A stretch of 64,000 nt of DNA from Spirosoma sp. 48-14. Lineage in GTDB: Bacteria > Bacteroidota > Bacteroidia > Cytophagales > Spirosomataceae. Positions 1 to 10,100 of this stretch are shown here, piece by piece. The stretch's first letter is position 1, and each line of letters begins with the position of its first letter. The stretch spans positions 485,110-549,109 of the forward strand of contig NZ_MKUD01000010.1 in the NCBI RefSeq assembly GCF_001898575.1, given 5' to 3'. The position numbers were made by a program, and so were the translations under genes. The notes beneath the pieces were generated by a model. That model made no database searches, had not been told where the DNA came from, and was given only the letters and a program-made list of their open reading frames with translations.

Positions 1-44
1 TTATTGGCATCATTATCGTAATTCTTGCTGTAAGTGTTTTTCAT
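1..44 (-). CDS. Start of an unidentified gene, cut by the window edge
   Basis: A frame opens at an ATG ending at 44 and runs leftward off the window without a stop, encoding MKNTYSKNYDNDAN. It begins 38 bases after the GH28 stop and lies on the same strand, so it may be the next gene of the glycan locus. Only about 14 codons are visible, so no function can be given. Confidence 0.3.
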   Translation of the reverse strand, partial: MKNTYSKNYDNDAN

Positions 45-82
45 TAGAATTATGCCATTGAAGCTGCTATCCACATAGTTAA

Positions 83-1675
83 TCACTGAAAATTCGATTT
101 CTGGATGGCATTGGCCTCCGGTGCTGGCAGTTTTAGGTTATGCGTACTAACATTCGTCGAATTATTGAGCAGGATAACGGGCATCTCTTTGGCCGTTGGA
201 ATCTGCACCTCCGTCAGCGTTGTATTCTTGACATCGTCCAGGACGACAGCGGGGCGGAAATCTGCCTCCTTGTACTGTAAGCGCACATTTTTAAGTTGAA
301 TGCCCTCAGCATGGCGCATATAAAAACCCCAGGCCGGTAACTCACCGAACATCGAAAAATCGGGGTAATTGGCTTCATTTTCGGGTACGGAGGTGACCTT
401 ATCGAGCGGAATGTGGGCAATGTTTTTATCGGCCCGACCGCCATAGGTGATGGTAATATCTTCGAGAACGACATCCTGAACGGGGTAACCGGGGATGCCG
501 ACGATGGACGAAGGAATTAAGTTATAGGGCAACCACGGATGCCCGTAAATATGGAAACTGGATGGCCGTTTGGGCATCTTGTCTTCGCCGGGGCGCAGGT
601 GGTCGGGTGGGCCTTCAATCGGGTAGCCCTGATCGGGTTTGTGGAGGGGCGTTTCAACCGTAACATGGGCGATATACACGCCTTTTAACGTACCTACATG
701 GCCGGTTTTGTTACGATGGCCCCGGCGGATAAAAATGGCGTTTCCGGTATTTTTGGCGTTGACATACTGAATGTCGATACCTTCGAGCGTTCCTCCATCG
801 ACCGACTCCAGCGCAATGGCCGAGCGGTAGGTATCAAAAACGGTCAGGTGGCGGACTTTAATGTTCCGAAAACCGCCGTGTGAGGCTGTTCCCAATTTAA
901 ACCCGTTGGCACTTGACCGAAGAATGCAACTATCGATGGTGACATTTTCGCAGGCCATAGCTGGATTCTCTGATTTCAGGCAAATGGCATCATCGGAGGC
1001 ATTAATGAAACAGTTGGTTATCCGAACGTTCCGGCTGTCGGTAATATCCAGACCATCGTTGTTCCAGTAGGCGGTACTCTGCACAGTCATGTGGTCGATG
1101 GTTACGTTGGTACACTGCCGATAGTCCTGCACCCACTCCGACGAATTCTTGAGGCTGATCCCCGAAATCCGTACGCCCGTACACCCAAGCATAAACACAA
1201 GAAACACCCGGTCGTTGGGGCGTTTCACCCGCCAGATTGTGTCCTGTACCATTTCACCACTGCGCAGCAGCTTAAAAATGTCGAGCATGAGTTCCTGGCC
1301 CTGCCCGTCGATGACACCCTGCCCTGTGATGGCTACGTTGGTTTGGTTCAACGCCGAAATCAGGGCGGGTCGACTGGGTTTATTGCTATAGTCGTTGCGT
1401 TTGGTAGAGCCAAGTAGCCGTCCTCCTTTCTCAATATGAAGCTCAACACCGGATTTGAGGTAAATAGAACCTGTCATGAAGTTCCCGGCGGGGACAATGA
1501 CACGACCACCGCCCGTTGAAGAAACCTTATCGATGAGTTTTTGGATAGCAGCCGCGTTGTTGGTTTCGCCATCGGCTACGGCCCTATAAGCGGTAATCCG
1601 ATAGTCTTTGCGCTGGCTGAAACCATCGGTTGCATACAGTAATAAAGCGAGTAAGAGTAGGTAGTGGGTTTTCAT
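83..1675 (-). CDS. Glycoside hydrolase family 28 (polygalacturonase-like), secreted
   Basis: Likely hydrolyses alpha-1,4-galacturonide or related bonds in pectic glycans outside the cytoplasm. Residues 1-20 form a signal peptide ending GFS-Q. The N-terminal DYRITAYRAVADG segment with NNAAAIQKLID is the usual opening of bacterial GH28 right-handed beta-helix enzymes. The expected active-site series is visible: NNDGLDI (205-211), SDDA (227-230) and SHGG (265-268); the later RIK motif is replaced by YRSAIAL. At 530 residues it is a normal length for the family. It is the last clear gene of the leftward glycan locus, 6 bases after the upstream gene. The exact substrate is inferred; rhamnogalacturonan or xylogalacturonan are also possible. 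Confidence 0.88.
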   Translation of the reverse strand: MKTHYLLLLALLLYATDGFSQRKDYRITAYRAVADGETNNAAAIQKLIDKVSSTGGGRVIVPAGNFMTGSIYLKSGVELHIEKGGRLLGSTKRNDYSNKPSRPALISALNQTNVAITGQGVIDGQGQELMLDIFKLLRSGEMVQDTIWRVKRPNDRVFLVFMLGCTGVRISGISLKNSSEWVQDYRQCTNVTIDHMTVQSTAYWNNDGLDITDSRNVRITNCFINASDDAICLKSENPAMACENVTIDSCILRSSANGFKLGTASHGGFRNIKVRHLTVFDTYRSAIALESVDGGTLEGIDIQYVNAKNTGNAIFIRRGHRNKTGHVGTLKGVYIAHVTVETPLHKPDQGYPIEGPPDHLRPGEDKMPKRPSSFHIYGHPWLPYNLIPSSIVGIPGYPVQDVVLEDITITYGGRADKNIAHIPLDKVTSVPENEANYPDFSMFGELPAWGFYMRHAEGIQLKNVRLQYKEADFRPAVVLDDVKNTTLTEVQIPTAKEMPVILLNNSTNVSTHNLKLPAPEANAIQKSNFQ

Positions 1676-1681
1676 GAAGAG

Positions 1682-3382
1682 CTAACGTAGGTAAATACGA
1701 TGGTTAAAGGGCGTATAGCCAGTTACGTAAACCGTTGGCGCGTCCATTGCCGGTAACGCTCCGCGCAACTGAACACCTTTATGTTCGGCTTTGCCGGGGC
1801 CGAATTGGATCGTATCGGAGCCAACGGTATACGTGCCTGATTCGCCCGAAAGCAGGTACGCGTTGTCGCGTTTTGGGTGTTTCATAACGCCCGACAGTGT
1901 ACCTCCCGGCCGGAAAATCAACTCCAGAGCAACGGGAACGTTGTCAGTACCGCCCATAGAGACGTCGATTTCGAGGCCGTTGGCTACTTCCGTTACCTTC
2001 ACTACCGTTTCAAATCGCTGCACTTCGCTTTGCTGGCGATTGGTTCGAGGCATTTTATCCCAGTCGCCGTTGGGGTCGATCTTATCGGAGGGGAGTGGTT
2101 GGAAGTAAGGGCCATCCAACGTTCGGCGCATAACCCAGCTATTGCCCTCCTGTTCAATCTTTTCGGTCTGAAACTGCCCTTTTCCGAAGAACGAAGCCGC
2201 TACCCGCATACCTTGCAATACGGCATTGCCTTTGTGGAAGGTAAGCCAGGTTGCGTTGTTCGACAGGAGCGTGCTGTCCCAGTTGCCACGCCGAATGCGT
2301 ACTACACCCGAATACGGAAAAGCTTTGGCGTAGTTGGTGGGCATGGGTTTGCTGGCGGGTAGCTCTTTCCAGAGGGTTGGGTCTTCCAGGAAATAATCGA
2401 GGTATCCGGCCAGTTGCTCTTTGGGGCAGGTTTGTTCAATGAGTCGGCACATGGCGGCCATTTCGCCGTTATTGTCGCGTAGGGCCATGTAGCGGTAGCA
2501 GTAATAATACCGCGACATATTGCCAATGGTGCCTTTATCCTGCCGATTGGAGGCTTCGGTGACGACTTCGCCATTGGGGTGAACATAGTAGAGCGTCATC
2601 ATCAGGTTTCGTCGGACGGGTTCAAACAGTTCGGGTTTATTCAATCCACGGGCCATGATGATTAATGAACGGTCGACAACGGGCGAGTATGTATTCGTAC
2701 TTTTTTCGTTGAACTGCCCATCTGGGTCAAGGTCGATGTGTTCGGCCAACCACTGATTAATACGGTTGATATAGCGCGGGTCAGGAAATAGTTCATTCAG
2801 TTTGGTTAACGCGGCTGACACTACCCAGCGGTGATTGGGTGTATGAATGCCGCCAACGCTGAGCGCATTTCCGGCTTTCGTTAGAAAGGCTTTAATGGCG
2901 TCGGTTGCCGAATCTGTACCCTTAAATGGCTTCAGAAACTTATAGGTTGGAACAATATTCTCCAGAACGAATGCTACATCGGGCGTCGAGTGAAAGTTGG
3001 TATCCAGTAAATCGATGGTGCCGTCGTCGTGCTGCATGTTCAGTAACGCCCTGGCGGCTGCTTCAATTTCCTTCAATAACTCTTTTGACTGGTAATGACC
3101 CGATTCTGGGGTTGCAAACAACATACTGGCCTTCATCAGGAAACCGCTTGTGGTATGCGGATTGGGCATTTCGTAATCGTTCATGTAGCCACCCACAAAC
3201 CGATTGGCCGGGTCTGTAACCTTCAACGGCTTGTAATTGGCCAGTTGCTGGTCATTGATCGTAATCCAGTCGAGGAGCCAGGCTGGTTTGGTTTGACTTG
3301 TACGAGCAAAGCCCTTGAAACCTAGCATTGGAGTAATGGCGAGGGTGCTTGCTCCAAGGGTTATAAAATTTCTTCGGTTCAT
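1682..3382 (-). CDS. Tat-exported protein with lyase-like helical plus beta-sandwich architecture
   Basis: I do not recognise an exact family. The N-terminus (MNRRNFITLGASTLAITPML) is a twin-arginine signal, so the protein should be exported folded. The first ~350 residues are rich in amphipathic helices with repeated H/W/Y positions (NMQHDDGTID, HTPNHRWVVSAAL), and the last ~200 are beta-rich. This layout resembles helical-toroid polysaccharide lyases such as heparinase II/III-like enzymes. The position between GH28 and DUF1080 genes in a SusCD locus supports a glycan role. A catalytic lyase function is inference only; it could be a glycan-binding or hydrolase protein. Confidence 0.55.
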   Translation of the reverse strand: MNRRNFITLGASTLAITPMLGFKGFARTSQTKPAWLLDWITINDQQLANYKPLKVTDPANRFVGGYMNDYEMPNPHTTSGFLMKASMLFATPESGHYQSKELLKEIEAAARALLNMQHDDGTIDLLDTNFHSTPDVAFVLENIVPTYKFLKPFKGTDSATDAIKAFLTKAGNALSVGGIHTPNHRWVVSAALTKLNELFPDPRYINRINQWLAEHIDLDPDGQFNEKSTNTYSPVVDRSLIIMARGLNKPELFEPVRRNLMMTLYYVHPNGEVVTEASNRQDKGTIGNMSRYYYCYRYMALRDNNGEMAAMCRLIEQTCPKEQLAGYLDYFLEDPTLWKELPASKPMPTNYAKAFPYSGVVRIRRGNWDSTLLSNNATWLTFHKGNAVLQGMRVAASFFGKGQFQTEKIEQEGNSWVMRRTLDGPYFQPLPSDKIDPNGDWDKMPRTNRQQSEVQRFETVVKVTEVANGLEIDVSMGGTDNVPVALELIFRPGGTLSGVMKHPKRDNAYLLSGESGTYTVGSDTIQFGPGKAEHKGVQLRGALPAMDAPTVYVTGYTPFNHRIYLR

Positions 3383-3426
3383 AATGAAAAGTACACAGTA
3401 ATTCGATTCCTAGAGGCTTACGAATT

Positions 3427-3522
3427 GTAGCGGACAGCATCCTGCTGTCTAGCCCTGTGGGCTATAAGAACATTTACAGCTTTCTTAGCCTGACGGCTGA
3501 ACAGCAGGATGCTGTCCGCTAC
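3427..3522. repeat. REP-like inverted repeat (22-bp arms, nested hairpins)
   Basis: The left arm (3427-3448) and right arm (3501-3522) are perfect reverse complements of 22 bp. Each arm also folds on itself (GACAGCA-TCC-TGCTGTC on the left, ACAGCA-GGA-TGCTGT on the right), and the spacer holds two further small hairpins (TAGCCC/GGGCTA and AGCC/GGCT). It lies in the gap between the Tat protein start and the DUF1080 stop. The layout resembles interspersed REP or REPIN elements. Confidence 0.75.
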
Positions 3523-3540
3523 GGCGACCAGAAAGTGCTA

Positions 3541-4914
3541 CTACAACTCTCTGATCTTGATACTCCTGAACTGCACTTCATCGCCATGATCCTGAAACAG
3601 GATGTGTCCGGCGGGGGCCTGTGCAAAGTTGGGGTAGGTGTTGTATTTACTCTTGGCCACCAGATTACGAAAGATCTGCGAATGCCGGTCATACTCCACC
3701 ATTTTGAGGTTATTCAGCCAATGTTCAACGTGTCCGTCTTTGGCTACGATGCGTAACTTGTTCCACTTGCCGGGCACATTCATGCGTTTATCAGTGCCGC
3801 CTTCCGAAAGATTTTCGGCCGTTATGAGGTCATAGAGCGAAGCGGTTGTGCGGTTGCCGTTGACACCCTCTTTGGCGTCGGGATGGACTTTATCGTCCAG
3901 AATCTGGTATTCCGGCCCCGCGCCCGTGCCAGGACGTTTCTTCGGATCATCGACCACAAAGTATTTTACCCCGCTATTGGCCCCGGTTGTGAGTTTGAAA
4001 TCAAGCTCCAGTTCAAAATTGGCAAACTCCTTGACGGTTTCGATGTCACCTCCTTTGCGGACACTGTCTTTTTTAGAGCCCAGCACTTTCAGTACGCCAT
4101 CCTGCATGGCCCAGCCTGCCGTTGGGAAATTATCGGCATTCGCCAGTTTCCAGCCGTTCGACGTTTTACCGTCCCACAGGAGTTTCCAGCCTAGTTTCTG
4201 CTCGCGTTCGGTCAACTGGTTTTGTAAATAACTCACCTCCTGAATGCCGTCGCCACCCTTTATGATAACGCTTTGCAGATTTTCGGTGGCAATTCGGATG
4301 TTTCGCCATTGAACGGTTAGCCCGTTTTGTTCCTGACGTTTAATCTGGTGTACCTGCAAGGCGATGAACCCGCGAGCCGTTTGGTTGTCCCAGACATCGG
4401 CGCAGGGTATACCGTTGATCCAGGTCTTGAGATGCGGACCAATGGCTTCGATATGGTAGCGGTTCCAATCCCCACTTTTGAAGGCTTTTTGCCCTTTCGG
4501 GTTGATCGACAACGGATAGAGCCAGCCACTACGGGCTTCGTCGTAAATACCCCCACTCCAGGCACGATTGCCGGGGTCAATCTCGACCTGATAGCCGTGA
4601 ACGCGCCCGTTATTCTGGTTGGGGTCGCTCAGGCTTCGGATCTGAATGCCCGAATTAAGTCCTTTTTCGACTTTGACGTCCATTTCCAGCACAAAATCGC
4701 CATAGGTTTCTTCGGTGCAGAGAAAAGTATTGGGCGTGTTAAGCTGCGAAACGCCCACAATGGTTTTATCGACGATCTTGTATTCGGCATTGCCATTGCG
4801 TTTGACCCAGCCTTTCAGGTCTGTTCCATTGAACAGGTCTTTCCACCTGGCCTGACCAAACGAGGGTATGGTGGACAGTACAAATAAAGAAATAAGAAGA
4901 CGGTGCTTCAGCAT
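3541..4914 (-). CDS. Secreted protein with two DUF1080 (3-keto-disaccharide hydrolase) domains
   Basis: DUF1080 proteins have a concanavalin-like fold and include 3-keto-disaccharide hydrolases and glycan-binding proteins. Two copies are readable: one opens WKDLFNGTDLKGW after the signal peptide, the second opens WKLLWDGKTSNGW near residue 250. Each has the family pattern of E-rich strands (DFVLEMDVKV and NFELELDFKL), SGIQ or SGVKY, and a W-x-YHIEA or WNKLRIVA strand. I chose the ATG ending at 4914 because MLKHRLLISLFVLSTIPSFG is a clean signal peptide; an upstream in-frame ATG would add 18 residues that hide it. It probably acts with the SusCD system on imported glycan. Substrate unknown. 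Confidence 0.85.
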   Translation of the reverse strand: MLKHRLLISLFVLSTIPSFGQARWKDLFNGTDLKGWVKRNGNAEYKIVDKTIVGVSQLNTPNTFLCTEETYGDFVLEMDVKVEKGLNSGIQIRSLSDPNQNNGRVHGYQVEIDPGNRAWSGGIYDEARSGWLYPLSINPKGQKAFKSGDWNRYHIEAIGPHLKTWINGIPCADVWDNQTARGFIALQVHQIKRQEQNGLTVQWRNIRIATENLQSVIIKGGDGIQEVSYLQNQLTEREQKLGWKLLWDGKTSNGWKLANADNFPTAGWAMQDGVLKVLGSKKDSVRKGGDIETVKEFANFELELDFKLTTGANSGVKYFVVDDPKKRPGTGAGPEYQILDDKVHPDAKEGVNGNRTTASLYDLITAENLSEGGTDKRMNVPGKWNKLRIVAKDGHVEHWLNNLKMVEYDRHSQIFRNLVAKSKYNTYPNFAQAPAGHILFQDHGDEVQFRSIKIREL

Positions 4915-5140
4915 AGCGGTTATACTAAGACAGTAGATGCAGGGGGAGTTGTAGAAAGGATAGGTCAAAAAAAGGGGAAGAGAAAGTAAATTCTCCCCCT
5001 TTCTGAATCATTCGTGACGGCTGGAGTTCGAAAGAATTTGTCCAGCCCTCCCAAATTGTGGCCGTTTCCGCAAAGGCGGTCTGGTATCGGATGGATATGG
5101 GTTCCGTCCTGGTTTCTGACCCGATAAGGGACAGGTCAGG

Positions 5141-5216
5141 GTATTGTCCACAGAGGTCCAGAGCTATGACACTCAACCAACCTTTTACATAGGCTCTGTA
5201 CCTCTGGGGACAATAC
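5141..5216. repeat. Imperfect inverted repeat with 24-bp arms
   Basis: Arms 5141-5164 and 5193-5216 are complementary at 22 of 24 positions (GTATTGTCC, CAGAGGT and CAGAGC shared) around a 28-base spacer. It fills the only non-coding part of the 316-base gap 4915-5230, directly after the SusD stop on the minus strand. It may be an mRNA 3'-end hairpin separating SusCD from the downstream enzymes, or an interspersed element. Confidence 0.6.
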
Positions 5217-5230
5217 GATAAGACGGCTGC

Positions 5231-7102
5231 CTAGTACCCTTCGTTTTGGGTCATTGGCGGATATGATAAGTCAATTTCCCCCTGCGGAATGGGTCGTAGA
5301 TAATGTTTGTCGGTGATGGATGCACTTTTAGCGGCCCAGGGGTTGTATTTTTTGACCCGTTCGATCAGTTTCCCCGTCCGCTTCAGATCGAACCAGCGAT
5401 TGTACTCACCCATTAGTTCGCGGGCGCGTTCGTCCAGAATCAGGTCGATACTGATGTTGGCAGGAGTAGCCCGGTACGAAACCGTTTCCAGCGATTTCAG
5501 GTTCTCCGGTGATTTGGCACACTGAGGATCGATTCCTTTTTTGGTTAAAGCCCGATCCAGCACTTTGTTGTAATACACATCGGCAGTGCCCAGTTTTCCG
5601 TTTTTCGCTCCTTTTACAATGGCTTCAGCGGCAATCAAATACGCTTCGGCCGACCGGAAGACAATTTCGTTAAGCGTACCATATGCGTCGCCATAGGGGA
5701 TGCCCGGTTGCCAGAATTTCCACATCATGGGATAATCGCCAGGGAAACCGCTGACGTTTACAGCGCTGCCGTTAATAAAGCCGTAGCCACCGCCGTACTC
5801 TTCCAGATTCACGACCGAATAGTTCTTTTTGCCCCCATAATCGACACCTCGTTCGGCTAGCGTCAGGGCAGGTTTGTTCCAGGGGCGGAAATAGACCACC
5901 GTATCACCAGCCTTAATGTCGACTTTGAGGTTTGCGTTGGTCGTAGGCAGAGGTTTGAAGCCCGCTACAGCCTGTAAAGCATAACCGACTTCAACGAAGT
6001 TCCAGTCGTAACGAGAGTCGTTGTCTGGGTCGAAGAAACGATAGGCAGCGGGATTGGTGACGTGGAAGGGCTGATGCCGATTGTAGTCGGACGTCCGGCC
6101 TTTCGTACCTGGGTAGCCTTCGCCACTACCGCCAAATACCGAATGAAGGTTACTGCCGCCAGCGGCATCCTGGGTAAATGAAGGGTCAGTTTTATTGGTC
6201 AGAACATCCGTGTTGTACTGTACCGCAAAGACAATCTCCGCATTTTTGTCGTTCTGGGCACCTGTATACTGCTTCAGTGGATTCTCCGAATGTTGTGGGA
6301 ACAGTGCGCTATACGTAGCCGCCAATGGATAGGCATCGATGATCTTATCGGCATACTGAAGGGCCAGGTCAAAATCGGCGGCTGTTCCACCCAGCGCGTT
6401 TTTGAAGTTCCAGCCACGGGTTAGATATACACGGGCTAGCAGAAACTGAGCGGCTCCTTTCGTTGCCCGTCCGTAGTTCGATGCCGTTACGGGGAGTTTG
6501 GTTTCGGCGTCCAGTAAGTCGCTGAGAATCTGTTTGTAAATATCGGCTGAGGCAACCCGTTTTGCTTCTTTGCTGGCGGTAGTTTGTTCGGTTAACGGCA
6601 TCGGTACATCGCCCCATTGCTGAACCAGGTAGAAATAGCATAAGGCACGCAGAAACTTGGCTTCACCAATACGGGCATCTTTGGTGGCCTGGGCCATCGT
6701 TGTAATGCCATCGGCACGACTAAGAACCGTGTTCGTCCGGGCAATCTCAGCGTAGAGTAGCGTCCAGAGGGTTTGCAAATCGGCCAGACTCGCATTCAGT
6801 CGCACATCGTAATGTTCCAGTGGACTGGTGGAGAGGGTGGCAAACTTGGGATCGCTAAAGCCCGATTGAGAAAAAATATCGGTCCCGTTCAGCACCAGTG
6901 TCCGGGCCTGATGAATGTTTCTAAGTAAGGGATAACAAGCCCGGACCAAGTCTTCAAAGCCTGCTTCCGTGGCATAATATACGTCGGTGGTTAAGGTAGT
7001 AACGGGTTTTTCATCCAGAAAATCTTCTTTGCAACCTGCCAGCACTGTACACATCAGGGCAAGGGCGAAAGAGGTAAACCGTTTATTGACTAATGATTTC
7101 AT
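5231..7102 (-). CDS. SusD/RagB-family glycan-binding lipoprotein
   Basis: SusD proteins cap the SusC channel on the cell surface and capture glycan. The N-terminus has a lipoprotein signal with the lipobox LAGC at residues 20-23, followed by KEDFLDEKPVTTLT, the usual SusD opening. Helical TPR-like segments follow (ARIGEAKFLRALCYFYLVQQWGDVP; AAQFLLARVYLTRGW), and the C-terminus has the classic ILDERARELMGEYNRWFDLKRTGKL block and a LRPIPQGEID ending. At 623 residues it is a usual length. It lies 27 bases downstream of susC and is surely co-transcribed. Confidence 0.95.
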   Translation of the reverse strand: MKSLVNKRFTSFALALMCTVLAGCKEDFLDEKPVTTLTTDVYYATEAGFEDLVRACYPLLRNIHQARTLVLNGTDIFSQSGFSDPKFATLSTSPLEHYDVRLNASLADLQTLWTLLYAEIARTNTVLSRADGITTMAQATKDARIGEAKFLRALCYFYLVQQWGDVPMPLTEQTTASKEAKRVASADIYKQILSDLLDAETKLPVTASNYGRATKGAAQFLLARVYLTRGWNFKNALGGTAADFDLALQYADKIIDAYPLAATYSALFPQHSENPLKQYTGAQNDKNAEIVFAVQYNTDVLTNKTDPSFTQDAAGGSNLHSVFGGSGEGYPGTKGRTSDYNRHQPFHVTNPAAYRFFDPDNDSRYDWNFVEVGYALQAVAGFKPLPTTNANLKVDIKAGDTVVYFRPWNKPALTLAERGVDYGGKKNYSVVNLEEYGGGYGFINGSAVNVSGFPGDYPMMWKFWQPGIPYGDAYGTLNEIVFRSAEAYLIAAEAIVKGAKNGKLGTADVYYNKVLDRALTKKGIDPQCAKSPENLKSLETVSYRATPANISIDLILDERARELMGEYNRWFDLKRTGKLIERVKKYNPWAAKSASITDKHYLRPIPQGEIDLSYPPMTQNEGY

Positions 7103-7129
7103 CGCTCTGTTCGAAGATTAGGTACAAGG

Positions 7130-10100
7130 TTAGAAGCTGAAGTTTACGCCAAGTGTATAGACTGCCGAAGGAACGTCGTCCTGATAAATGGCTGAATTGA
7201 ATTCGGGATCAAAACCTGTGAATTTGGTAACGACAATCGGATTCAACACTTGCGTATAAATACGGGCGTTCGAGATTTTCCAGCGATCGACCAACGATCT
7301 GGGCAGGGTGAAGCCAAGGGTAATGTCTGAAATGCGTAAGAAGCTGGCATCCTGATAGTTGATGGCGCTCCGGTACGGATTCGCAGCAACAACGCCGAAA
7401 TAGGTGTTGGAGGGGTTATCGCTACGCCAGTAATCGAGAGAGGCCAGTTTGTTGTACCGGGTGTTGTTCATTTCGCCGAACGTACCCGATAAGGTGCTGT
7501 TGTTATACTGCACCCCGTTTCGATAGTAGGTGAAAAACGAAAAGTCGAAGTTTTTGTATTTGAATCGGTTCGTTACGCCCAGAATCCAGTTGGGGAGCTG
7601 CGTGCCCAGAATAACCCGGTCGTCGATGGCATCGGTCGATGAAATCTGCCCATCGTTGTTCTGGTCGACCACACGAACCGAGCCGGGCTCCTGCTTGTAT
7701 TTCAGCGCCAGGTCTTTATCGGCCGTTTGCCAGATGCCCGCAAACTGGTAATCGAAATTGGATTTGATTGGATAACCGACGAAGAGTTTGTTGCCTTTAT
7801 CGACCGTTTGACCATCGCCATACAACGACAGCAGTTTATTTCGGTTCAGGGTAAAGGCGAACGTACTGTTCCAGTTGAAATTCTGCTTACTAATGTTTAC
7901 TGTATTGAGCGTCAGCTCGATACCTTTGTTCTCGATGACCCCGACGTTGGTAACGACCTGGTTGAAGCCCGTAACGGTTGGTATTTTCTGGTTCAGAATC
8001 AGATCGACTGTTTTGCGGTGATACAATTCCAGCGAGGCTGCAATGCGGTTTTTAAAGAAACCGAAATCGATACCGAGGTTGAACTCTTTACTGCGTTCCC
8101 ATCTGAGGTCTTTATTGGCCAGATTAGCGGGGGCAAACCCATAAGCCGCCGTACCATCAAAATCATAGCCCGTATTGATCAAACCAGCCTGGGTGCTGTA
8201 TGGGGCCACCGTCGAGTTTCCTACCTGTCCATAGCTGATCCGCATTTTCAGGTTCGAAAACACATTAAGGTTACTGATGAACGGCTCGTCACCCATCCGC
8301 CAGGCCAACGCTACCGAGGGGAAAAACGCCCATTTGTTTCCTTCTGCCAGTTGAGAAGCACCGTCCGAACGGCCGGTTACGGTCAGCAAATACTTGTCGT
8401 TGAAGGTGTAGTTGATTCGCCCCATAAACGAGAGCAGCGAGCGTTCGGTAAGCGAACTGGCATAGGACGTAACGGTACCTGTGGACAAAGCATACCAATC
8501 CGACGCATAGGGCAGGTCTTTGGCTGCGATGGTGTAGGTTTCATTGCGCTGATAAAAAGCACTTTGCAGCCCCGTAACCGTCAGCTTATGCTTGCCCATA
8601 TCCAGGTTGTAATTGACAATGTTGTCGAGGGTATAATTGCCCATGGTACGGTTGTCGTACTGCGCTCTGGGTTTGGTACCGATCTGCGATTTTGACCATT
8701 GCCCCCGAAAATCACCGATTTTGGTAGCACTGTAGGAGGCTGACAACGACGAGCGGAAAGTTAATCCTTTTACGATAGACACTTCGGCATAGGCATTCCC
8801 TAGTGCGTTCATAATTGTCGTCTGTAATTTGGAATTAGCCGGTTCAACATCGACCAATGGGTTTGGTACCTGTTTGTCGTTGATACCCATCCAGTACGCG
8901 TATCCGTCGATGTTAAAATCCGAGTTTTCGGACGGATTGGCCAGGTCTGAAAAATAAACGGTTCCAGTTGGGCGGGCGCGATACGCTCCCCGTAACGATT
9001 CCTGAGAACCCACATCCTGATTGCTATAGGTCAAATACGACGTGAACCCAACCTTTACCCGTTCGCCCAACTTACTATCCAGGCCCGCATTCAGGTTATA
9101 TCGTTTAAACCCCGTATACAGCACGTTTCCATTTTCGTTCAGATAGCCGCCCGAAAATCGATAGGTTGTTTTTTCACTACCACCCGATACGCTCAGGTTC
9201 TGGCTCGTCTGAACGGCGGAACGGGTAATCAAATCGACCCAATCGGTGCTTCGTCCACTTTTAATATTGTCCAGTTCCGCAGCGGTGAATGTGGCCCCCG
9301 TAGCGCCTTCGAGCACGCGGTCGGTATACGTTGCTTTATAAAATTCCTGCGCATTCATCAGGCGGGGAATGTGGGCGGGCGTCTTTATGCCGATGTAACT
9401 ATCGTAACTCACGCGGGGCTTACCCGATAACCCCTTCTTAGTCGTTACGATAACCACCCCATTGGCTCCCCTCGCTCCGTAAATGGCGGTTGATGAGGCA
9501 TCTTTGAGGACGTCCATCGACTGGATGTCGTTCGGGTTCAGGTTATTCAAATCGCCCCCGATTAATCCGTCGATTACCACCAGTGGTTCTGTCGAGTTGT
9601 TGATCGTATTTTCACCGCGAATGGTGATGCTGTATCCGGCGCCGGGTTTATTGCTCGACTTGGTTACGGTGGCACCGGCTACCTGACCCTGAATGGCGCG
9701 CGCTGCTACAACCGGATTGGCCCGAACAATATCTTTCGACTGGATCGACGCAACGGCCCCTGTCAGATCCGTTTTTTTGATTTCGCCGTAACCAACGACA
9801 ACAATTTCGGTCAGTTGTTTTAAATCGTTCTTTAAGACAATGTCAAACAAGGTCCGATTGCCCACTTCAATACTTTGAGTTTCATAGCCGATAAAGCTAA
9901 TAATCAACGCTGCACTTTTATCGGCAACTGAAAGCGAAAATTTACCATCCGAATCGGTTGTTGTGCCTCTCGTTGAGCCTTTTACGATCACGCTGGCCCC
10001 AACAATTGGCTCGCCTTTTTCATCTCTGACACTTCCTTTAAGGGGTATATCAGCCGAATTGTCGACGGATAAAACAGGCGGTTGTTGCTGAATAAGGCTC

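Noticed and set aside
7727-8695. Long antisense open frame in susC
   Set aside because: 322 codons long but without recognisable domain; it mirrors the codon bias of the susC strand.
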